Source: Virgisporangium aliadipatigenens (lineage in GTDB: Bacteria; Actinomycetota; Actinomycetes; Mycobacteriales; Micromonosporaceae). From it: 64,000 bases of DNA. This document shows, piece by piece, positions 48,508-57,529 of the stretch. Below the pieces are notes generated by a model. The model was not told the origin of the DNA. It searched no databases and saw only the letters and a list, made by a program, of their open reading frames with translations. The first letter of the stretch is position 1. Each line of letters begins with the position of its first letter. Made by a program: the position numbers and the translations under genes. Location: positions 62,001 to 126,000 of the forward strand of contig NZ_BOPF01000009.1 in assembly GCF_016863615.1 (NCBI RefSeq), in the 5' to 3' direction.

Positions 48508-49542
48508 GTGGGAACCTGTTTCAGGCTCAGGACCGCCGGACTCGCCCTGGCACTGGCGGCCGGGGCGGCGCTCGCCGCGACCGGCACCGCGTCCGCGGCG
48601 GTCCCCGCGGACCTGATGTCCGCGCCGACCGGCATCTCGTCGAGACAGATCCCCGACCAGGTCGCCGCCTACTGGACGCCGGAGCGGATGGCCAAGGCCA
48701 CCCCTGAGATTCCCCGGTCGAACGGCACCAGCACCGCCACGGCGCAGCCGTCGAGACTCGGCGCGCAGTCGGCCGACGGTGCCCTGCCCCGCGGCGGCAA
48801 GGCCGGGATCGCCGGTGGCACCACGGATTCCACCGTCCTGGGCGGCCGGGCCACGCTGTGGAGCCCGCACGGCGTGATGCCGGCGCGCACCATCGGCAAG
48901 CTGTACTTCACCCGCGACGACGGCGGCAGCGGCTACTGCTCGGCGAGCGTCATCAACGCCGACAACTTCAGCAGCATCTGGACGGCCGGCCACTGCGTGC
49001 ACGGCGGCGGCGCCGGGCGCGGCTGGTTCAGCAACTTCTTCTTCCGCGCCGACTACGACAACGGCAGCTTCCTGGCGGCGTGGAGCTGGAAGTACGCGGC
49101 TTCCACCAACGGCTGGATCAACAACGGCGACTTCGGCTACGACATCGGCGCCGTCGCCCTGTGGCCGAACTCCCTCGGCCGGGTCGCCGACGTCACCGGC
49201 TACCAGGGCTACAAGTTCAACACCGGCGTCTACAACTGGACCGTGACGTCGTTCGGGTATCCGCAGGACGCCTACCCGGCCCGCACCGACATGACCGGCG
49301 AGCGCCTGTTCGCGTGCACCAACACCACCACGTGGAAGGTGAACGACAACCAGATGGGCCAGCAGTGCGACATGTTCCACGGTGCCAGCGGTGGCCCGCT
49401 GCTGCAGGACCTGCAGTTGAGCCGCGGCTGGGGCTACATCGTCTCGCAGAACAGCTGGCACTTCTTCGCCGTCGACGAGTGGCGCCAGCCGTACCTGGGT
49501 GACGGTGCCGTCAACGTGCGCAACCTCATCAAGGTGCAGTAG
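48508..49542 (+). CDS. Secreted trypsin-like serine protease
   Basis: 344 residues from GTG 48508, preceded by GGAGG, giving a signal peptide (AGLALALAAGAALAATGTASA). A propeptide-like region of about 90 residues precedes the peptidase. Triad: His in WTAGHCVHGG, Asp in GDFGYDIGAVAL, Ser in FHGASGGPLLQD. Paired Cys around the active site (GYCSAS/TAGHC, FAC/QQC) suit an extracellular enzyme. The form resembles the V8/trypsin-like peptidases common in actinomycetes. It ends at a strong 12-bp terminator. Confidence 0.93.
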   Translation: MGTCFRLRTAGLALALAAGAALAATGTASAAVPADLMSAPTGISSRQIPDQVAAYWTPERMAKATPEIPRSNGTSTATAQPSRLGAQSADGALPRGGKAGIAGGTTDSTVLGGRATLWSPHGVMPARTIGKLYFTRDDGGSGYCSASVINADNFSSIWTAGHCVHGGGAGRGWFSNFFFRADYDNGSFLAAWSWKYAASTNGWINNGDFGYDIGAVALWPNSLGRVADVTGYQGYKFNTGVYNWTVTSFGYPQDAYPARTDMTGERLFACTNTTTWKVNDNQMGQQCDMFHGASGGPLLQDLQLSRGWGYIVSQNSWHFFAVDEWRQPYLGDGAVNVRNLIKVQ

Positions 49543-49552
49543 CCGCGGGACC

Positions 49553-49597
49553 GACCGTCCGGGGAGCCGCCATCGACGTCGCGCACCCCGGACGGTC
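49553..49597. terminator. Strong bidirectional terminator, 12-bp perfect stem
   Basis: GACCGTCCGGGG (49553-49564) and CCCCGGACGGTC (49586-49597) are perfectly complementary around a 21-nt loop, between the convergent protease and DUF4097 genes. Its right arm runs into an exact copy of the 13-bp palindrome. Confidence 0.8.
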
Positions 49598-49607
49598 CAC
49601 TGTGGAC
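49595..49607. repeat. 13-bp palindrome GTCCACTGTGGAC, exact intergenic copy
   Basis: The only exact copy outside a gene. Its first three bases are shared with the right arm of the adjacent terminator. Confidence 0.85.
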
Positions 49608-49618
49608 AGCACCGGCCG

Positions 49619-50197
49619 TCAGCCGAGGCGCACGGTGCCGTTGGACGTCTTCGCGTCGACGCCGGACTCAGCCCGTTCGACCGAGATGTCGCCGTCGGCG
49701 GAACGGACCCGCAGCGGGCCGGTGACCGTGCCGATGCGCACCCGGCCGCTGCCTGTGGCGATCTCGGCGTCGCCGGCCACCGCACCGACGGTGACGTGGC
49801 CGGTGGTCGACAGGCGTAGCGGACCGGTCCGGTCGAGGCGGAAGTGACCGGCGGAGGTCCTGAAGCGGGACTCCCCCAGCACGCCGCTGCTGTCGACGTC
49901 GCCGACCGCCACCTCCCCGTGCACGGCCGAACCGGTCGGCAGCTCGACGACGATGGTGACGGCGCGGCTCCGGCGGGAGAGGTCGAGCATCGGCCGGCGC
50001 GGCCCGCGCACGCTCAGCCCGCCGTCGGCGAACTCGACCCGGGTCTGCCGCGCGGCCTGCACGTCGGAGTCGTCGGCGGCGTTGCTCGGGCGCACGTCCA
50101 CGACGGTGTCGGCGCGGTCGCTCGCGACGAACCTGACGTCGCCGACGGACAGGTCGACGGTGACGCGGATCGGGTCGGGGGTGGTGTAGGTCGGCAT
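49619..50197 (-). CDS. DUF4097-family beta-solenoid protein
   Basis: 192 residues from ATG 50197 (GAGGAG upstream). Regular short strands with Gly/Asp turns (DLSVGDVRFVAS, GDVDSSGVLGESRFRTSAG, GHVTVGAVAGDAEIATGSG, GDISVERAESGVDAKTSNG) are typical of the toast-rack-like DUF4097 beta-solenoid. No signal peptide or membrane helix is present. Function unknown; relatives often accompany envelope-stress or anti-sigma operons, but this copy is alone. Confidence 0.88.
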   Translation of the reverse strand: MPTYTTPDPIRVTVDLSVGDVRFVASDRADTVVDVRPSNAADDSDVQAARQTRVEFADGGLSVRGPRRPMLDLSRRSRAVTIVVELPTGSAVHGEVAVGDVDSSGVLGESRFRTSAGHFRLDRTGPLRLSTTGHVTVGAVAGDAEIATGSGRVRIGTVTGPLRVRSADGDISVERAESGVDAKTSNGTVRLG

Positions 50198-50312
50198 CGT
50201 GGGCTCCTCGCGTTTCGGTTCGCTCGTTCGGTGACGAGGCAACGATGGCCGGGCCCGCTGACACGGCGCCGCCGTCGCGCGGACGCCGCCGCGACGCCGG
50301 TCTCCGGTGGTG

Positions 50313-53300
50313 TCAGGTGATCGTGTAGGTGGTGCGGTCCTGGCCGCCGTTCAGCTCGACCTGGCCGGGGCCGCCGTTGGGGTCGGCGACGGTCTGGTCC
50401 GGATACTCGGCGATCAGCCGCACCGGCCCCTTGGGCAGGGCGGTGGTGCTCACCGACGCCTTGCCGTCGGCCACGTTCCGGGTGCCGAGCGACTGCCGGC
50501 CGAGCGGCAGTTCCGCGGAGAAGGTCACCTGCCCGGCCGGCGGCGGGCCGCCGGGCAGGAACAACTGGGCGGTCAGGGTGACCCGGTCGCCGGCGTTCGC
50601 CGTCTGGAACGGGGTGACCGCCAGGATCACCTTGACCGTGCGGGCCGCGAAGTCCCGCATGTCGGCGCGGTAGGGCTCCACGAGGTCGAGGGTCTCGCGG
50701 TCCTCGGGCCGGCGGGTGCCGTTGAGGAGGCGGTTCCACGCCGCCTGCCGTTCGTCCATCGCACGGATCTTCTGCTCCCTGGTCCAGGCCGACCAGGGCA
50801 CGGCGGCGCGGGCCAGCGGCCGCCACTCCGCCGGATCGGGCACCGCCACGCCGAACAGCAGATGCGCCGTCCCGTCGGGGGTGACGGCGTTCCGCGCGGC
50901 CGTGGTGTACAGCTCGCGGCTGTCCTGCGGGCTGAGCAGGCCCCGCTCCTCGGCGTTGCCCAGCACCCGCTGGAGATCGTGCAGGTCTCGGCTGGTGGTC
51001 GACGGCTCGGTCGGTGTGGCGCGGGGACCGCCGACGGCGCCGTTCGGCGCGCCGGGGCCGCCGACCGGGGCCACGCCGCCGCCGGGGTGCGCCTGCTTGG
51101 CCTGGATCCCGCGGGCGATGCTGGACGCCTCGGCGATGCTGACGCTGTTGTCGGAGAGCCGCTTGAGCAGATCGTTCAGCTCGGCCCGGCCGGACATGTC
51201 GCGGAAGACGTTCGGGGTGGTGATGCCGGCGACGGCGGCGGCGAGGCCGGTGGGATCCGGCGCGGCGGGCGGATTGACGATGTTCACGATCGGCTGGGGC
51301 AGCGCGGTCGGTGTGAGGTCGGTCGGCTCGGGGCGCGGGGTGACGGCGTTGATCGCCGCGATCTCGGCCGCGGTGTGCGGGATCGGCGACTGCTGCCAGT
51401 CCCAGAAGCGGGTGTTGTCGATCTCCTCGGAGGCGTTGCAGTGCCCGAGCCGCGCGTCGGCGAAGACCCCACGGGTGGGCAGCGTGATCAGCCGTTCGTC
51501 GAGCACGCCCGGGTCGTCCTCGGCGGGTTCGAGCACGCCGGCGATGCGGGTGCGCCACGCCTCGTCGGTGCAGGGGAACGCGATGAAGTCCCCGTCGCCG
51601 GTGCTGACGAACTCCAGGGGCCGGTTCTCCACGTGGTCGAGCACGCCGGAGCCGTCGGCGAGCCGGATCGTCTGCAGGTACCGGGCCCGCTCGCCGGGGT
51701 TCTGGTGGAACATCACGGCACGCCCGTAGTGCGCGGCGTTCTCGCGCAGGTGCGCCAGCAGTTCCAGCGTCCTCGCCTGATCGTCGAGAACGTCGGCCGG
51801 GTACCCGGGCGGCGCCGGCGGCGCGGGAGGCGGCGGCAGCAGCGGCAGGGTGAGCTGCGTGCTCTCGCTGATGACGAGATGGCCGTTCGCGTAGCTCTGG
51901 TCGAGGACGACGTGTTCGTGGCGGCCGGGGCTGTCGACGCCGATCACCTTGATGTGCTTGAACGAGATGAACGTCCGGCTGAGATTGACGGCCAGCGCCA
52001 TGCCGTCCAGGTCGGCCCAGTTGACGGGTCCCGGCGCCTGCGGCATGGCCACGAACCGCTCCACCGCGTCCTTCTGGCCGAACGCGCCCGGCGGGTCCAG
52101 CTTCGGGCTCGGTCCGCCCGCGGCCGCCTGGTTGACCAGTCGCACCGACGCACTGCCGAAGAGGCTGGCCTCGATGTCGACGTCGGCGTCGGAGCGGTCC
52201 TCGACGGCGATTCCGCCGACGGTCATTTCGAAGATGAAGAACCGGAACCGCACGGCCGGCGCCGGTGGGGCGGCCGGCAGCGGCGGCAGCGCGCCACCCC
52301 GACGGATCCACCGCTGCGCCGCCTCGAACGCCGGGTCGAGGCGCGGGTCCAGCAACGAGGCCCGCAGCGCCGCCTGGTGCCGCACGGCCGTCCGCGCGGC
52401 GTCCAGGTCGGTGCCGGCGAAGTGGTCGGCGCGCACCTTCACCAGCACGGCGGGGCTCTGCGCGGTCAGTTCGGTGACCAGGCGCAGGTGTCGCAGCACC
52501 TCGTAGTAGAGGATCGTCAACGCGTGCGAGTGGTTGTAGTTGACCACCGTGCGGGTCTCGATCGCCTCCTTCTCGCTCTGGTTGGCGTGCACGACGACGG
52601 TGCTGCGCAGCTCCCGCGACGCGGCACTGGCCTGCGCGACGCGGTCGCTGAGCTGCTGGACCGTGGTCGCGCTCAGGTCCCGGCTGCCGCTGCTGTCCGA
52701 CGAGGCGCCGCCGATGGCGCCCGAGAGGCCGAGCGCCGCGCCGGCGACCCCGATGCTGCCGCTGGCGCCGGCGGATGCCGCGAAGCCCGCCATGGAGCTG
52801 CTGCCCGCCTGGTACTCCCGCAGCGCCGCGTCGACCGTCTCGGTGATGGCCCGCTCGCGGTGCTGGCTGTGCACGAGTTGCTCGTCGACCTTCGTGTCCT
52901 CGGTGCGTTCGGCGTCGGTGGTGTGGGACCAGTCGACGACCGCGATGTTGACCGACTCGCCCGGCGCCAGCGGCAGGCTGTAGAGGATCGGGCCGAGCGA
53001 GTGCCCGAGGTGGAACCAGGCCATCCGGTACCGGTTCACGACACCGGCGCGGATCAGTGCGGCGGCGTCGCCGAGTCCCGGCGGCTGCGCCCCGGGGTCC
53101 CGCAGCCCGACCGCCTGGTAGAAGCGGAACTCCTGCACCGCCACGTTCGCCGGCAGGAGGGTCTCGCAGCCGCCGTCGCCGAGGATCGCGGCGCCGTTGA
53201 CCGCGAACGACACCGGCGACAGCTCCCAGTCGACGAGATCCGGCCGCTGCAGTGCCGGGAAGCCCAGCCGGGCCGCCTGTGCGGTGGTGTGCGGCGGGGT

Positions 53301-54008
53301 CAGCGCGAGCCGCGCCACGACGGCGTGCCGGGTGAAGCGGCCCTGTTCGAGCGCGTCGATCGGCGGCACGCCGGCCGCCAGCGGGTACAGCCACACGGTC
53401 AGGTCGCGCGGCGCCGTCGGCGTGTCCCGGCGGGTGCGCACGGCGTCGTGCAGCGCGGCGCGCACGCCCGGGGGCAGCCGGGTGAGGTCGAACGAGAGAT
53501 AGCCGGCGTGGTCGGTGGCGAGGATCCCCAGCGGGTGGGCCCAGGTCACGGCCGCCGCGTCGGGCCCGGTGACGCCGAGGTCGCGGCGCTGCGCCTCGGC
53601 CCGGATCGCGGCCTTCAGCGCGCCGCGCAGCTCGTCCGGGCGCGCGTCGGCCAGCCGGCGGCCGAGGGCGGTGCGCGCCCCGCGCAGCGCGTCCGTCAGG
53701 AAGTCGACCTTCCGGTCCCGGTCGGCGGCGAGGGTGTCGCGCGCCGCCGGCGTGAGCACGCGGGAGATCTCCACGGCGAGCGTGCCGACGATGCGCCGGC
53801 GGGCCGCGTCGCCGTCGTCGCTCTCCTCGTCGGCCCGGCGCAGCGCGGTGACGAGGTCGTCGTCGGCGAAGCGGGGGTCGACCTCGCCGGGCGTGGCACC
53901 CAGGCCCACTTCGGCGTAGACGGGTAGGCGCGACACCGGTGCGTGGGGCGCCGCCGCGTCGACGATGAACAGGCCCAGATGGGTCAGGTCCAGGGTTCCG
54001 TCTGTCAG
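50313..54008 (-). CDS. Very large protein of unknown function with C-terminal Ig-like domain
   Basis: About 1231 residues from GTG 54008 (GAGGGG upstream; a TTG at 54080 is less likely). I do not recognise the family's function. Visible features: N-terminal TLDLTHLGLFIVDAAAPH; LAPGESVNIAVVDW near 347-361; a Gly/Ala/Ser-rich hydrophobic stretch (AGFAASAGASGSIGVAGAAL) near 407-427; the conserved-looking NYNHSHALTILYYEVLRHL near 491; Pro-rich linkers; and a C-terminal Ig-like domain (VKVILAVTPFQTANAGDRVT ... VRLIAEYPD). There is no signal peptide. The Gly-rich segment could insert in membranes. Monocistronic. Confidence 0.88.
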   Translation of the reverse strand: MTDGTLDLTHLGLFIVDAAAPHAPVSRLPVYAEVGLGATPGEVDPRFADDDLVTALRRADEESDDGDAARRRIVGTLAVEISRVLTPAARDTLAADRDRKVDFLTDALRGARTALGRRLADARPDELRGALKAAIRAEAQRRDLGVTGPDAAAVTWAHPLGILATDHAGYLSFDLTRLPPGVRAALHDAVRTRRDTPTAPRDLTVWLYPLAAGVPPIDALEQGRFTRHAVVARLALTPPHTTAQAARLGFPALQRPDLVDWELSPVSFAVNGAAILGDGGCETLLPANVAVQEFRFYQAVGLRDPGAQPPGLGDAAALIRAGVVNRYRMAWFHLGHSLGPILYSLPLAPGESVNIAVVDWSHTTDAERTEDTKVDEQLVHSQHRERAITETVDAALREYQAGSSSMAGFAASAGASGSIGVAGAALGLSGAIGGASSDSSGSRDLSATTVQQLSDRVAQASAASRELRSTVVVHANQSEKEAIETRTVVNYNHSHALTILYYEVLRHLRLVTELTAQSPAVLVKVRADHFAGTDLDAARTAVRHQAALRASLLDPRLDPAFEAAQRWIRRGGALPPLPAAPPAPAVRFRFFIFEMTVGGIAVEDRSDADVDIEASLFGSASVRLVNQAAAGGPSPKLDPPGAFGQKDAVERFVAMPQAPGPVNWADLDGMALAVNLSRTFISFKHIKVIGVDSPGRHEHVVLDQSYANGHLVISESTQLTLPLLPPPPAPPAPPGYPADVLDDQARTLELLAHLRENAAHYGRAVMFHQNPGERARYLQTIRLADGSGVLDHVENRPLEFVSTGDGDFIAFPCTDEAWRTRIAGVLEPAEDDPGVLDERLITLPTRGVFADARLGHCNASEEIDNTRFWDWQQSPIPHTAAEIAAINAVTPRPEPTDLTPTALPQPIVNIVNPPAAPDPTGLAAAVAGITTPNVFRDMSGRAELNDLLKRLSDNSVSIAEASSIARGIQAKQAHPGGGVAPVGGPGAPNGAVGGPRATPTEPSTTSRDLHDLQRVLGNAEERGLLSPQDSRELYTTAARNAVTPDGTAHLLFGVAVPDPAEWRPLARAAVPWSAWTREQKIRAMDERQAAWNRLLNGTRRPEDRETLDLVEPYRADMRDFAARTVKVILAVTPFQTANAGDRVTLTAQLFLPGGPPPAGQVTFSAELPLGRQSLGTRNVADGKASVSTTALPKGPVRLIAEYPDQTVADPNGGPGQVELNGGQDRTTYTIT

Positions 54009-54120
54009 CACAGCGCACCGCCCCTCGGCATGGAAGATCGTGGTGCGGCGACCATCCGCCCGGCGCCCTTCGAGGGGCAAGGCTTTTGTCGGATATACTC
54101 TTTTTGCGGCTACGCTTCTG

Positions 54121-54798
54121 CTACCCGGATCCGGTGCGCAGTTCCGGCAGGCGGGACCAGGCGAGCACGACGTGCACCCGGTCCGGCACCCCGAGCTTGC
54201 CGAGGATGTTCGACACGTGCGCCTTGACCGTGTAGCGGCTGATGCCCAGCCGCCGGGCGATCTCGTCGTTGGACAGGCCGGCGGCGACCAGTTCGCAGAC
54301 CTGCCGTTCCCGCGGGGACAGGTGACGCACCGCGTCGAGCAGCGCGCGGTCGTCCGCGGCGGGCAGCCCCGGCCCGAACGCCTCGATCATCCGCGCCGTC
54401 GCCTCCGGGGCGAGCACCGCCTGACCGGAGGCGACGATGCGGATGCCGTCGCGCAGGCGTTCGCTCGGCGCGTCCTTGAGCAGGAAGCCGCTGGCGCCCG
54501 CCGCGAGCGCCGCGTAGACGTAGCTGTCCAGGTCGTAGGTGGTCAGGATGAGCACGCGGGAACGCCGCCCGCCGACGATCCGCCGGGTGGCCTCGATCCC
54601 GTCCATGACCGGCATGCGGATGTCCATCAGCACCACGTCCGGCCGCAGCCGTTCGGTCGCCGCGACGGCCGCCGCACCGTCCGCCGCCGTGCCGACGACC
54701 CGCAGGTCCGGTGCCACCGCGATGAGCCGGCCCAGCGCCTCGCGCAGCAGCCGTTCGTCGTCGCAGACCAGCACGTCGATCGGCTCGGTGCCGCTCAT
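54121..54798 (-). CDS. NarL/LuxR-family response regulator
   Basis: 225 residues. Receiver with acidic pair in VLVCDDERLL, phospho-Asp in PDVVLMDIRMPVMDG (near 58), Thr in LILTTYD, Lys in GFLLKDAPSERL. C-terminal LuxR HTH: LSPRERQVCELVAAGLSNDE, then IARRLGISRYTVKAHVSNIL. ATG 54798 overlaps the kinase stop (ATGA). Last gene of a six-gene coupled operon; its target is probably the operon promoter, where an 18-bp perfect palindrome lies (59341-59358). Confidence 0.95.
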   Translation of the reverse strand: MSGTEPIDVLVCDDERLLREALGRLIAVAPDLRVVGTAADGAAAVAATERLRPDVVLMDIRMPVMDGIEATRRIVGGRRSRVLILTTYDLDSYVYAALAAGASGFLLKDAPSERLRDGIRIVASGQAVLAPEATARMIEAFGPGLPAADDRALLDAVRHLSPRERQVCELVAAGLSNDEIARRLGISRYTVKAHVSNILGKLGVPDRVHVVLAWSRLPELRTGSG

Positions 54799-55916
54799 CC
54801 GGCGTCCCGCACCGGGAACGTCGCCCGCACCTCGAAGCCGCCGTCCGCGCCCGGCCCCGCCGCGAGCGTGCCGCCGACCAGTTCGACCCGCTCGCGCATG
54901 CCGACGAGGCCGAGCCCGCCGCCGCTGCCGGGGACGCCGGTGCGCCCGGGGGCGTTGGCCACCCGGACGGTCAACGCCCCCGGCGCGAACTCCAGGCACA
55001 CCCGCGTGTCGACGGAACCGGCGTGCCGGATGACGTTCGTCAGCGACTCCTGCACGACCCGGTACGCCGCCTGCCCCACGCTCGCGTCGAGCGGCCGGGG
55101 CGTGCCGAGGCGTTCCAGGCGCACCCGTGGGCCGCCCTCGGGCAGGTGCCGCAGCAAACTGTCCACATCGGACAGACCCGGCAGGACGGCGAGCGGGTCG
55201 TGGTCCGCCCCGTCGCCCGTGGCGCGCAGCACCGCGAGCAGGCGGCGCAGTTCGCCCAACGACTGGCGGCCGGTCGCGGCCACCCGGCGCAGCGCCGCCC
55301 GGGACTCGGTGTCGTCGCCGGTCTCGACGGCCGCGTCGGCGTCCAGCACCATCGCGGTGACCGCGTGGTTGAGGATGTCGTGCAGTTCCCTGGCGAGCAG
55401 GACCCGCTCGCGGTCGGCGGCGCGGCGTTCGGCGAGGGCGCGTTCGGCCTCCAGGCGGCGCGAGTAGCGGTTCAGCTCGACCAGCCGGCGCAGGTGGCCC
55501 GCGCTGAGCCGCCCCACCGACCAGAACCCGGCGAAGAGCGCGGCCAGCGCGCCGAGGCCGGCGACCGAGACGCCCGGCCGGTTGCCGCCGCCGACGCTGA
55601 GCACCAGCCCGACGCCCAGCAGCCCGAACCCGAACGCCAGCCCGACGCGCTGCTGCCACCGCCCGCCCCACGCGCCCAGTGCGCAGGCCGCCGCGAGGAA
55701 CCCGACCAGCAGTTCCAGGTCCCGGGCGACCAGCACCACCTCGAGGGCGGCGACGACGACCAGCACCGTCAGCGGGAACCGGCGAGACCACGCCAACGCC
55801 GCCGACTGTGCCAGCACGACGCAGAACAGCAGCCACACGGGCGTTCCGGCGCGGCTGTCCAGCACGGCCACGAGGGCCGACAGCGGCGGCAGGGCGACGA
55901 GCAGGAGCGCACTCAT
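54795..55916 (-). CDS. NarL-type sensor histidine kinase (HisKA_3)
   Basis: 373 residues. The N-terminal 170 residues hold about five membrane helices with almost no extracytoplasmic loop (LLVALPPLSALVAVL, VWLLFCVVLAQSAALAW), so the input is intramembrane or comes from partner proteins. HisKA_3 phosphoacceptor in LLARELHDILNHAVTAM, N-box VVQESLTNVIRHAG, G-box GGGLGLVGMRERVELVGG. ATGA overlaps on both sides. Confidence 0.94.
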   Translation of the reverse strand: MSALLLVALPPLSALVAVLDSRAGTPVWLLFCVVLAQSAALAWSRRFPLTVLVVVAALEVVLVARDLELLVGFLAAACALGAWGGRWQQRVGLAFGFGLLGVGLVLSVGGGNRPGVSVAGLGALAALFAGFWSVGRLSAGHLRRLVELNRYSRRLEAERALAERRAADRERVLLARELHDILNHAVTAMVLDADAAVETGDDTESRAALRRVAATGRQSLGELRRLLAVLRATGDGADHDPLAVLPGLSDVDSLLRHLPEGGPRVRLERLGTPRPLDASVGQAAYRVVQESLTNVIRHAGSVDTRVCLEFAPGALTVRVANAPGRTGVPGSGGGLGLVGMRERVELVGGTLAAGPGADGGFEVRATFPVRDAG

Positions 55917-56488
55917 CCGTTCCAGCTGGAACCGATCCGCCGCCGCACCGGCCGGGTGCGGATCCACCGGTGGGCCAGCACCAGCGCGGCGACCGCCCAG
56001 GGCAGCAGCCCCACCGTCCAGCTCAGCGCCGGCGGCGGCCCCGGGCGCGGACCCGCGGTGAGCGCCAGCTCCGCCCGCGACGTGCCCTCCGGTCCCCGAA
56101 CGGTGAACTCGAAGCGCCACGTCCCCTCCTCCGGCAGTGCGACCGCGTCGAGTCCCCAGACGTCCGGGTCGCGCGGGTACCGGGCCAGCGTCATGTCCGG
56201 GTCGCCGGCCAGCAGCCCCACGATGCCGAGCTGCGTGGCCGAACCGCCCGGCGAGACGGCGCGCACCGTGCCGCCGCGGCCCGCGATGCCCTCGGCCGGC
56301 GCGAACGTGAAGTCTAGCGACCGGTCGGCGCGCAACGGCCAGTCGCTGAACGACACCGTCAGCGTCGAGCCGCCCAACGGCAACACCTCGCTGTGCACCA
56401 TCCGGGGCGGCGCAACGGCCGCGGCGGGCGCCGCACCGACCAGCAGAAGGACCGCCGTCAACACGCTCCCGAACAGGAACCGCCTCAT
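55913..56488 (-). CDS. Membrane-anchored extracytoplasmic beta-domain protein
   Basis: 191 residues: signal peptide (FLFGSVLTAVLLLVGAAPAAA), an extracytoplasmic domain of about 120 residues (HSEVLPLGGSTLTVSFSDWP; GTWRFEFTVRGPEGTSRAEL) of all-beta character, and a C-terminal membrane helix (WTVGLLPWAVAALVLAHRW) with a basic tail. It has no recognised family but resembles CopC/YtkA-like folds in its strand pattern. ATGA overlaps with neighbours. It may feed a signal to the kinase gene that follows. Confidence 0.82.
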   Translation of the reverse strand: MRRFLFGSVLTAVLLLVGAAPAAAVAPPRMVHSEVLPLGGSTLTVSFSDWPLRADRSLDFTFAPAEGIAGRGGTVRAVSPGGSATQLGIVGLLAGDPDMTLARYPRDPDVWGLDAVALPEEGTWRFEFTVRGPEGTSRAELALTAGPRPGPPPALSWTVGLLPWAVAALVLAHRWIRTRPVRRRIGSSWNG

Positions 56489-57528
56489 CGGGCCACCCCC
56501 GCGACGGCCGGTGCCCGCAGCAGCGCCGCGCTCTGCCACCCGAACCAGCACAGCCCGGCCCCCACCACCGCGACCACGGCGAGGTCGGCCAGCGCCCCGA
56601 CCCCGAACCCGCCGGAGACCACCGCCTGCGCCGCCATGGCCGGAGCGGTCACCGCGCCGACGGCGAGCATCACCCCGCGCGGCCCGAACCCCTTGCGCCG
56701 CACCGCGAGCACGACGGCGGCCACCGCCGCGGCGACCAACGGGAACACCATCGGCAGGGTCAGCCCCACGATCGACAACCCGAGCGCGTTGTCCCGCTGG
56801 CGCAGGTCGATCGCGTCGGCGTAGACCTGCGTGGCGTACGGCGGGAAGAGCATCGTCGCCGCGAGCACCGCCAGGAACGCCGCCCCGGTCGCCACCAGCC
56901 ACCGGTACCGCAGGTCGGCGCCGACCAGCACCCCGAACACCCACACCGCGCCGCAGCCGTGCCCGATCAGCGTCAGCGGGAAGCCGAACAGTTCCCCGTC
57001 GAGGGTGATCGCGGCGCTGGCCACGAAGAGCGCACCGGCGACGGCCGCGCCCCAGCGCCCGGAGCGCCGCGACCGCAGCGCGAGGAACGCCAGCACCAGC
57101 CCGCCCGCCTGGGTCTGCAACGCCAGTTGCAGGCCGATGTGCGAGGGCGTCAGCTCGAGGATGTCGAACCCGTAGACGGTGTGCCACCACAGGTCCGTCG
57201 CCCCGTACAGCAGATGCCCGGCCGAGCCCGACCCGGTGACGAGGAACGCCAGCGGTGCGCGCAGCCGCCCGACGGCGACGACCCGGCCGCTCGGCGCCGC
57301 CGCGGTGGCGTCGCGGGTCGTGGCCAGCACGACCGCCAGCGAGGTGAGGCCGATCATCGCCGCGCCGAGGTAGAACATCAGGTGCGGCGCGGTGAAGAAC
57401 GTGTCCGGCCCGACGTCGACGTGCCACTGCCCGTCCCAGGCGACGCCGAGCCACAGCAGCGTGAAGCCCAGCAGCACCACCCAGGCGCCGGTGCGCTGGG
57501 CCGGGCTCGGGCCCGTTCGGGTCTCCAT
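56485..57528 (-). CDS. Polytopic membrane protein of unknown function
   Basis: 347 residues from ATG 57528, which has GGAGG 8 nt upstream. About nine hydrophobic helices (WVVLLGFTLLWLGVAW; LMFYLGAAMIGLTSLAVVLA; GVMLAVGAVTAPAMAAQAVV). Conserved-looking polar residues occur in loops: WHVDVGPDTFFTAPHLMFY and TLDGELFGFPLTLIGHGCGA, whose His/Asp/Glu could bind a metal. I do not recognise the family. The context with His-rich exported proteins suggests a metal permease or assembly factor. Confidence 0.85.
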   Translation of the reverse strand: METRTGPSPAQRTGAWVVLLGFTLLWLGVAWDGQWHVDVGPDTFFTAPHLMFYLGAAMIGLTSLAVVLATTRDATAAAPSGRVVAVGRLRAPLAFLVTGSGSAGHLLYGATDLWWHTVYGFDILELTPSHIGLQLALQTQAGGLVLAFLALRSRRSGRWGAAVAGALFVASAAITLDGELFGFPLTLIGHGCGAVWVFGVLVGADLRYRWLVATGAAFLAVLAATMLFPPYATQVYADAIDLRQRDNALGLSIVGLTLPMVFPLVAAAVAAVVLAVRRKGFGPRGVMLAVGAVTAPAMAAQAVVSGGFGVGALADLAVVAVVGAGLCWFGWQSAALLRAPAVAGVAR

Positions 57529-57529
57529 C

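Noticed and set aside
50307-53927. 1206-codon frame antisense to the very large protein gene
   Set aside because: The minus-strand frame has non-random composition, an Ig-like domain and ordered motifs; the plus-strand frame is a mirror of high GC3.
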